Source: GCA-002840015 sp033765245 (GTDB taxonomy: Bacteria; Pseudomonadota; Gammaproteobacteria; Xanthomonadales; Xanthomonadaceae). Taken from it: a DNA stretch of 10,169 nucleotides. The notes beneath the pieces were generated by a model. That model had not been told where the DNA came from, searched no databases, and saw only the letters and a program-made list of their open reading frames with translations. Numbering within the stretch: position 1 is the first letter of the stretch; each line of letters begins with the position of its first letter. Made by a program: the position numbers and the translations under genes. Positions 6,577-10,169 of this stretch are shown one piece after another. Location: positions 1 to 10,169 of the forward strand of contig JANRIF010000224.1 of assembly GCA_033765245.1 (NCBI GenBank), written 5' to 3'.

Positions 6577-7656
6577 ATGACCGCTGTCTCGCCGTTGTTC
6601 CAGTCGTTGACACTGGGCAAGCTCACCCTGCCCAACCGCATCGTGATGGCCCCGCTGACACGCAATCGCGCCGCCGCCGGCAATGTGCCGGGGCCGCTGG
6701 CGCCGCTGTATTACGCACAACGTGCCGGCGTCGGCCTGATCATCTCCGAAGCCACCCAGATATCGCCGTTGGGCCAGGGCTACATTGCGACGCCCGGCAT
6801 CCACAGCGCCGAGCAGGTGGTGGGCTGGCGCCGGGTCACCAACGCGGTGCACGCCGCAGGCGGACGCATGTTCGCCCAGCTCTGGCACGTCGGCCGCATT
6901 TCGCACAGCAGCCTGCTGCCCGACAGCCAGCCGCCGGTGGCGCCTTCCGCGATCCGCGCCGCGTCCAAGACGTTCACCGCGCAGGGCTTCGCCGACGTCT
7001 CCGAGCCACGCGCGCTGACGCTGGAGGAGATTGCGCAAGTGATCGCCGACTACCGGCGCGCTGCAGCCAATGCCATTGACGCCGGCTTCGATGGTGTCGA
7101 GGTGCACGCCGCCAACGGCTACCTGATCGACCAATTCCTACGCGATAGCAGCAATCGCCGGCACGATGCCTACGGCGGCAGCATCGAAAACCGCACCCGG
7201 TTCCTGTTCGAGGTGGTGCAGGCAGTCGCCGCCGAGATCGGAGCCGAGCGCGTGGGCGTGCGCTTCTCGCCGGTATCCGAGTTCAACGACGTCCGCGACA
7301 GCCGGCCGCAGGCGTTGTTCGAGCGCGCGGTCGAGCGCATGGACGCGCTGCATATCGCCTACGTGCACATCATCGAAGGCCAGACCGGCGGCGATCGCAA
7401 CACGCCGTTCGACTACGCCGCGCTCCGGCGACGTTTCGGCGGCGTGTGGATGCTCAACAACGGCTACGACGGCAACGGCGCGGCGCAGGCGGTGGGTGCA
7501 GGGCGCGCCGATCTGATCGCGATGGGCCGACCGCTGATCGCCAACCCGGACTACGTCGAGCGCCTGCGCCGCAACGCGCCGTTGAATGCACTCGACGCTA
7601 CCACGCTGTACGGCGGCGACGCGCACGGTTACACCGATTATCCGGCAATTGCCTGA
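6577..7656 (+). CDS. Old Yellow Enzyme-family alkene reductase (NADH:flavin oxidoreductase)
   Basis: A 359-residue FMN-dependent TIM-barrel enzyme of the Old Yellow Enzyme / NemA / xenobiotic reductase family, full length. It uses NAD(P)H to reduce activated C=C bonds, and some relatives reduce nitro compounds or N-ethylmaleimide. The substrate-binding His/Asn pair is H177 and N180 in VEVHAANGYL, followed by Y182, with family motifs QLWHVGR (101-107) and FLRDSSNRRHDAYGGSIENR (187-206). An N-terminal NRIVMAPLTRNRA (20-32) and a C-terminal phosphate-binding GRADLIAMGRP (309-319) complete the FMN site. The start at 6577 is supported by AGGAG eight bases upstream; the frame is open for 80 more codons with no family similarity. 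It is monocistronic, converging on fur. A detoxification role would fit, but no regulator of the nemR type adjoins it, and the physiological substrate is unknown. Confidence 0.95.
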   Translation: MTAVSPLFQSLTLGKLTLPNRIVMAPLTRNRAAAGNVPGPLAPLYYAQRAGVGLIISEATQISPLGQGYIATPGIHSAEQVVGWRRVTNAVHAAGGRMFAQLWHVGRISHSSLLPDSQPPVAPSAIRAASKTFTAQGFADVSEPRALTLEEIAQVIADYRRAAANAIDAGFDGVEVHAANGYLIDQFLRDSSNRRHDAYGGSIENRTRFLFEVVQAVAAEIGAERVGVRFSPVSEFNDVRDSRPQALFERAVERMDALHIAYVHIIEGQTGGDRNTPFDYAALRRRFGGVWMLNNGYDGNGAAQAVGAGRADLIAMGRPLIANPDYVERLRRNAPLNALDATTLYGGDAHGYTDYPAIA

Positions 7657-7684
7657 TCGACCACGCCGCGCCCGGCGCATCGCC

Positions 7685-7745
7685 GTAGCGGGGCGAGCGC
7701 GCATCCTCGCGCCGATCGGCGCGGGGATGCGGGCTACTTCTTCTT
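7685..7745. terminator. Palindromic terminator between the oxidoreductase and fur
   Basis: A 32-base palindrome (7700-7731) has 16-base arms with a single G·T pair, centred on GCCGATCGGC. An outer GTAGC (7685-7689) / GCTAC (7733-7737) can extend it across an asymmetric internal loop. On the plus strand it is followed by TTCTTCTT (7738-7745), the reverse of fur's final lysine codons, which is a modest U-tract for the oxidoreductase transcript. On the minus strand it lies just after the fur stop, with no U-tract. Confidence 0.65.
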
Positions 7746-8135
7746 GCGCACGTGCAGCACCAGGCTGTGCTCGACGATTTCGAAGCCATGCTTGGCAGCG
7801 ATCTCGCGCTGCAGGCTCTCGATCTCCTCCGACACGAATTCGATCACCTTGCCGCTGTCGACGTCGACCATGTGGTCGTGGTGCTTGCCGCGGTCCAGCT
7901 CGAACACCGCCTGGCCGCCCTCGAAATTGTGCTTGATCACCAGCCCGGCGCTCTCGAATTGGGTGAGCACGCGGTAAACCGTTGCCAGGCCGATGTCTTC
8001 GCCCAACTGCAACAACTGCCGATACAAGTCTTCGGCCGTCATGTGGCGCGGGCTCGCGCCCTCCAACATTTCGAGGATGCGCATGCGCGGGTGCGTCACT
8101 TTCAGGCCGACGTTGCGCAGGTCCTGGGATTCCAT
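7734..8135 (-). CDS. fur: Ferric uptake regulator Fur
   Basis: A 133-residue Fur-family metalloregulator. An N-terminal winged helix includes KVTHPRMRIL (12-21) and the recognition segment IGLATVYRVLTQF (48-60). The C-terminal dimerisation and metal domain has the Fur motif KHHDHM (84-89) and further metal-site candidates H118-less E/H residues such as E102-E103 and H123. With Fe2+ it dimerises and represses iron-uptake genes in the cytoplasm. The protein contains no cysteine at all, so it cannot have the CxxC structural zinc site of E. coli Fur. DVDSG stands where many Furs have the first CxxC, as I recall for Xanthomonas and Pseudomonas Furs. The start at 8135 has GGAGA six bases upstream; an upstream-extended frame lacks family similarity. 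It is divergent from bamE, the arrangement known for omlA–fur in Xanthomonas and Pseudomonas. It ends in Lys-Lys-Lys. Confidence 0.96.
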   Translation of the reverse strand: MESQDLRNVGLKVTHPRMRILEMLEGASPRHMTAEDLYRQLLQLGEDIGLATVYRVLTQFESAGLVIKHNFEGGQAVFELDRGKHHDHMVDVDSGKVIEFVSEEIESLQREIAAKHGFEIVEHSLVLHVRKKK

Positions 8136-8194
8136 CTCGTCTCCAACCAGGGATGAATCGCCGCGCGCGCAAAGGGCCTCGCAGCAAGGCTCGT

Positions 8195-8203
8195 AGTGTA
8201 TCA
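8195..8203 (-). promoter_or_regulatory. Candidate extended -10 of fur
   Basis: On the minus strand the sequence reads TGATACACT, which fits an extended -10 (TGn plus TACACT). It would place the transcript start about 50 bases before the fur ATG. It overlaps the candidate bamE -10 on the other strand. Confidence 0.4.
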
Positions 8204-8204
8204 T
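8199..8204 (+). promoter_or_regulatory. Candidate -10 of bamE
   Basis: TATCAT lies 31 bases before the bamE ATG, giving a leader of about 25 bases that contains the AAGG ribosome binding site (8227-8230). It shares bases with the fur -10 on the opposite strand. No clear -35 is visible. Confidence 0.4.
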
Positions 8205-8235
8205 CCGGAGCGGATTCCATCGGACCAAGGCCACG

Positions 8236-8628
8236 ATGCGCTCATCACTGCTATGCCTCGCAGTCGCCCTTGCCACTACCGGCTGCGGCTGGATCTACAA
8301 GGCGCCGATCCATCAGGGCAATCTGCTCGACGAGCGCAACGTCACACAGTTGCAGGCAGGTATGACCCGCCGCCAGGTGATCGCCCTGTTGGGCTCGCCG
8401 GTACTCGCCGATCCATTCCACCAATCGCGCTGGGACTACGTCGCCAGCCGCAAGCACGGCGGCGGCAAGACCGAGACCCGGCGCTTCGCGGTGTTCTTCG
8501 ACGGCGACGCCTTGACGCGCTGGGAAGGCGATTATTTCCCCGAGCAGAACCTCGCGCTGTGGCGCGAGATGCAGCGCTTCGGCAACCTGCCCAAGTCGCG
8601 CGACGAAAAGAAAAAGAAAGCCCGCTGA
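8236..8628 (+). CDS. bamE: Outer-membrane assembly lipoprotein BamE (SmpA/OmlA)
   Basis: A 130-residue lipoprotein subunit of the BAM complex, which inserts beta-barrel proteins such as the TonB receptor in this window into the outer membrane. The signal peptide ends in a lipobox-like TTGC with lipidated C17; threonine at -3 is less usual than leucine. The mature part opens with IYKAPIHQGN (20-29), the conserved BamE N-terminal motif that precedes the domain. It continues with LQAGMTRRQVIALLGSP (39-55), WDYV (66-69) and RFAVFF (83-88). The lysine-rich C-terminus (DEKKKKAR) is longer than the core domain needs. The start at 8236 is preceded by AAGG and matches the signal peptide. Divergent fur upstream and convergent rnfH downstream (21-base gap) match the conserved neighbourhood. 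Its A-rich 3' end doubles as a terminator on the other strand. Confidence 0.95.
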   Translation: MRSSLLCLAVALATTGCGWIYKAPIHQGNLLDERNVTQLQAGMTRRQVIALLGSPVLADPFHQSRWDYVASRKHGGGKTETRRFAVFFDGDALTRWEGDYFPEQNLALWREMQRFGNLPKSRDEKKKKAR

Positions 8629-8636
8629 ACCCGGGC
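8606..8636 (-). terminator. Rho-independent terminator of ratA–rnfH inside the bamE 3' end
   Basis: Read on the minus strand, GCCCG, a 7-base loop and CGGGC (8636 to 8620) are followed at once by CTTTCTTTTTCTTTT (8620 to 8606). The hairpin starts 13 bases after the rnfH stop codon. The U-tract is the complement of the Lys codons at the end of bamE. The stem is short (5 bp, all G/C) but the U-run is good. Confidence 0.65.
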
Positions 8637-8649
8637 CGTCGCGCCAACG

Positions 8650-8940
8650 TCAACCGCGCCGTGCGCGCTCGCGTCGCACCTGCTTGGGATCGGCCAGCAA
8701 CGGCCGCAGGATTTCCAGCCGGTCGCCCGCCTGCATGACGTAGGACGACGGCACCGGATGCGAGTACACCGCCAGCGTGTGCTCGGTGGCGGCAAAGTCC
8801 CTCACCCGAGCGGGCAGACCGGACGCGACGACCGCTTGCGCCGCCGTGGTGCCGTCCGGCACTTCCAGCGGCACCAGCCACTGCCGTTCCGGCAAGGCAT
8901 AGGCAACCTGGATGCGGATGCGCCCGCCGCTCTCGTTCAT
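8650..8940 (-). CDS. rnfH: RnfH family protein (UPF0125, ubiquitin-like fold)
   Basis: A 96-residue small protein of the RnfH / UPF0125 family, a MoaD/ubiquitin-like beta-grasp fold. Family features visible are the opening IRIQVAYALPERQWLVPLEVPDGTT (8-32, beta-hairpin) and the closing YVMQAGDRLEILRPLLADPKQVRRERA (67-93), which is very typical. Its biochemical role is unsettled: it is named from rnf electron-transport operons and is also called RatB beside RatA. The ATG overlaps the ratA stop by four bases (ATGA), indicating translational coupling. An earlier start in the longer open frame would run through ratA in another frame. The C-terminus is basic (RRERARRG). It converges on bamE, with an intrinsic terminator straight after the stop. 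Confidence 0.93.
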   Translation of the reverse strand: MNESGGRIRIQVAYALPERQWLVPLEVPDGTTAAQAVVASGLPARVRDFAATEHTLAVYSHPVPSSYVMQAGDRLEILRPLLADPKQVRRERARRG

Positions 8941-9380
8941 GCCGCGCCGACGCCGAACTCGCGCCGCGCTTCGCGACAGAAGTCGTCGACCATGCGATCG
9001 GCCACCCCGGCGAAGCCCAGCGCCAGCGCCGAACCCATCAAGCGACCGGCCAATTCGAATTCCAGCACCAACTCCACCCGACTGGCCTGCTCCGCCAGCG
9101 CGCGGAACGACCAGGCGCCGGACAGCCGCTGGAACGGTCCTTCGACCAGGGCCAACGCGATCTGCTCGCCCGGCACCAGCGTATTGCGCGTGGTGAAGGC
9201 GGTACGCATGCCTCCCACCTTGATCGCCAGACGCGCCAACTGGTGCGTGTCGGAAGATTCGATCACCTGCGCGTCCTCGCACCAGGAAAACCGGCGCGGG
9301 TACGACGCCACGTCGTTCACCAGCCCGAACATGCGGGCAGCGGCAAAAGGCACCAGGGCGCTGCGTTCGACCCGACTCAT
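8937..9380 (-). CDS. ratA: RatA family START/Coq10-like protein
   Basis: A 147-residue protein with the SRPBCC/START-like fold of the RatA and Coq10 families. Family signatures are MSRVERSALVPF (1-12), MFGLVNDVASYPRRFSWCEDAQVI (17-40), and a C-terminal amphipathic helix at about 115-143 that would cap a hydrophobic ligand cavity. E. coli RatA was described as a toxin blocking 70S ribosome formation, while mitochondrial Coq10 relatives bind ubiquinone. A lipid or quinone-binding role is as likely here. The start at 9380 has AGAGGA five bases upstream. The frame is open for 16 more codons but those residues are not family-like. It forms a two-gene operon with rnfH (4-base overlap) and is divergent from smpB (57-base gap), the same order as in E. 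coli. It is not a classical toxin–antitoxin pair by sequence. Confidence 0.93.
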   Translation of the reverse strand: MSRVERSALVPFAAARMFGLVNDVASYPRRFSWCEDAQVIESSDTHQLARLAIKVGGMRTAFTTRNTLVPGEQIALALVEGPFQRLSGAWSFRALAEQASRVELVLEFELAGRLMGSALALGFAGVADRMVDDFCREARREFGVGAA

Positions 9381-9437
9381 GTCTTCCTCTCGCTCCATGG
9401 GCATGCATCGGCGACAATGCGCCTTCAAGGAACGGAT

Positions 9438-9926
9438 ATGGCCACGAAGAAATCAGACAAGGATACCGGAAGCACCATCGCGCTGAACAAGCGCGCTCGC
9501 CACGAGTACCACCTCGAGGAGCGCGTCGAGGCCGGCATTGCGCTGCAGGGCTGGGAGCTCAAATCGCTGCGGCAGGGGCGGATCGCCTTCAGCGATGCCT
9601 ACGCGCTGATCAAGGGTGGCGAAATCTTCCTGTTCGGCGCGCAGATCACGCCGTTGATCTCGGCATCCACCCACGTCGTCGCCGACGACCGCCGCACCCG
9701 CAAGTTGTTGCTGCACAAGCACGAGATCGACAAGCTCACTGGCGCAGTAGAACGCGACGGCTACACCCTGGTGCCCACCGCGATGTACTGGAAAGGCAAC
9801 AAGGTAAAGCTCGAACTCGCCCTGGCGCGTGGCAAACAAGCGCACGACAAACGCGCTGCGATCAAGGACCGCGACTGGGAACGCGACAAGCAACGGGTGA
9901 TGAGGCATCGGAATAAGGATGCGTGA
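9438..9926 (+). CDS. smpB: SsrA-binding protein SmpB
   Basis: A 162-residue SmpB, the protein that binds tmRNA (SsrA) and brings it to stalled ribosomes for trans-translation. Motifs in order: ALNKRARHEYHLEERVEAG (15-33), the OB-fold signature LQGWELKSLRQGR (36-48), DRRTRKLLLHKHEI (84-97), PTAMYWKGNKVKLELALARGK (113-133), and the basic C-terminal tail DKRAAIKDRDWERDKQR (137-153). That tail folds in the decoding centre in place of mRNA. The start at 9438 is preceded by AAGGAA with six-base spacing; a longer open frame upstream overlaps ratA and lacks similarity. The DKR...KDRDxxR tail is complete. The tmRNA gene, which lies directly downstream in E. coli, is not seen in the 243 bases that follow; a tandem-repeat element is there instead. 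Confidence 0.97.
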   Translation: MATKKSDKDTGSTIALNKRARHEYHLEERVEAGIALQGWELKSLRQGRIAFSDAYALIKGGEIFLFGAQITPLISASTHVVADDRRTRKLLLHKHEIDKLTGAVERDGYTLVPTAMYWKGNKVKLELALARGKQAHDKRAAIKDRDWERDKQRVMRHRNKDA

Positions 9927-9993
9927 GGGGCGGGACTTGATGTGGGCGGGACTCGGGGCTCGGTGAGGCCGGGACTGGGGACGCGATGAAGCC

Positions 9994-10023
9994 GGGACTG
10001 GGGACTCGGGACTGGGGACTCGG
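9994..10023 (+). repeat. Left heptamer array (GGGACTG/GGGACTC, 4 units)
   Basis: Four 7-base units at 9994, 10001, 10008 and 10015 alternate GGGACTG and GGGACTC, and end in GG. Looser GGGACT copies occur before it at 9932, 9948 and 9971. The alternation shows more decay than the right array. Confidence 0.85.
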
Positions 10024-10067
10024 AAAAACCACAGCAAGAGCACACAGCGAAAGTTCGCAAGCTTGTC

Positions 10068-10136
10068 GTCCCGAGTCCCGAGTCCCGAGTCCCGAGTCCC
10101 GAGTCCCGAGTCCCGAGTCCCGAGTCCCGAGTCCCG
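10068..10136 (+). repeat. Right heptamer array (GTCCCGA, 9.9 perfect units)
   Basis: Nine exact GTCCCGA units run from 10068 to 10130, followed by a partial GTCCCG. There are no substitutions, which suggests recent expansion by slippage. It is the reverse complement of the left array. Because 7 is not a multiple of 3, all frames read a 7-residue repeat (such as GTRDSGL), creating long false open frames on the minus strand. Confidence 0.92.
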
Positions 10137-10169
10137 GCTTCACCAAGCCCCGGCAGCTTGTGCATCTCC

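Larger units (their letters stand above)
9962..10144. repeat. Inverted heptanucleotide repeat element with matching ends
   Basis: A left G-rich array and a right C-rich array of the same heptamer family face each other across about 45 bases of unlike sequence. Ends match in inverted orientation: 9962-9976 and 10130-10144 agree at 14 of 15 positions (GGTGARGCCGGGACT). An additional copy of the inner 13 bases, TGAAGCCGGGACT, sits at 9987-9999. The element starts 36 bases after smpB and contains no gene. It could form a long cruciform or RNA hairpin and stop smpB transcription. No transposase or target-site duplication is visible. Confidence 0.75.

Noticed and set aside
5617..7134. 505-codon open frame on the minus strand across DUF456 and the oxidoreductase
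   Set aside because: It runs through two recognisable plus-strand genes and the REP repeat. The protein is low-complexity Arg/Gln/His sequence, typical of a shadow frame.
7138..8220. 360-codon minus-strand open frame across the oxidoreductase end and fur
   Set aside because: It overlaps real genes in the wrong frame, passes through the terminator palindrome and has no family similarity.
8136..8235. Fur box in the fur–bamE spacer
   Set aside because: Only one GATGAT-like hexamer is seen. There is no repeat of GATAAT-like hexamers as in a Fur box.
8650..9380. ratA–rnfH as a toxin–antitoxin system
   Set aside because: The RatA fold is a START/Coq10-like ligand-binding fold and RnfH is a beta-grasp protein. 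The gene order is the conserved chromosomal housekeeping order, so a toxin–antitoxin label is not supported by the sequence.
10068..10136. CRISPR array
   Set aside because: The units are 7 bases with no spacers, and no cas genes are present.
9761..10165. Minus-strand open frames with GTRDSGL-type peptide repeats
   Set aside because: They are the automatic translation of a 7-base tandem repeat, open in several frames, with no start signal. Not a protein with designed repeats.
1..10169. tRNA, rRNA, insertion sequence, prophage or riboswitch
   Set aside because: No cloverleaf, rRNA-like block, transposase, integrase or recognisable aptamer was found on either strand.

Overview
The window is GC-rich, gene-dense chromosomal DNA that looks like a gammaproteobacterium of the Xanthomonadales (Lysobacterales) type. 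Three things point that way: the divergent fur / bamE (omlA) pair with a cysteine-free Fur, the conserved bamE–rnfH–ratA–smpB block, and intergenic repeats of the REP and heptanucleotide kind that I associate with this group. The genus cannot be fixed from the sequence alone. I find no phage, plasmid, CRISPR, secretion or defence genes. This is mostly housekeeping and metabolic sequence, and its less ordinary content lies in the intergenic DNA.

Layout from left to right. A small cold-shock protein (minus) is divergent from a membrane-tethered thioredoxin-fold protein (plus), which may be translated from a leaderless mRNA. Next comes a glutathione-dependent formaldehyde detoxification pair: frmA-type S-(hydroxymethyl)glutathione dehydrogenase, overlapped by one base with S-formylglutathione hydrolase (both plus). 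These turn the formaldehyde–glutathione adduct into S-formylglutathione and then into formate plus glutathione. No frmR-type regulator is present. Converging on this pair is a large TonB-dependent outer-membrane receptor (minus), with a strong stem-loop between the two. The receptor's leader carries a hairpin or operator-like palindrome. After a 399-base gap comes a DUF456 membrane protein (plus), then an inverted REP pair, then an Old Yellow Enzyme-family flavin oxidoreductase (plus).

The right third is a conserved core block. Fur (minus) converges on the oxidoreductase across a 16-bp-arm palindrome. BamE/OmlA (plus) is divergent from fur with apparently overlapping -10 elements. RnfH and RatA (minus, 4-base overlap) converge on bamE. 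SmpB (plus) is divergent from ratA. The last ~240 bases hold a GGGACTC-type heptanucleotide repeat arranged as two inverted arrays with matching ends. No ssrA (tmRNA) gene is visible within the window.

A recurring theme is the reuse of lysine-codon tails. The A-rich 3' end of bamE supplies, on the other strand, the U-tract of an intrinsic terminator for ratA–rnfH. The Lys-Lys-Lys tail of fur may do the same for the oxidoreductase transcript.
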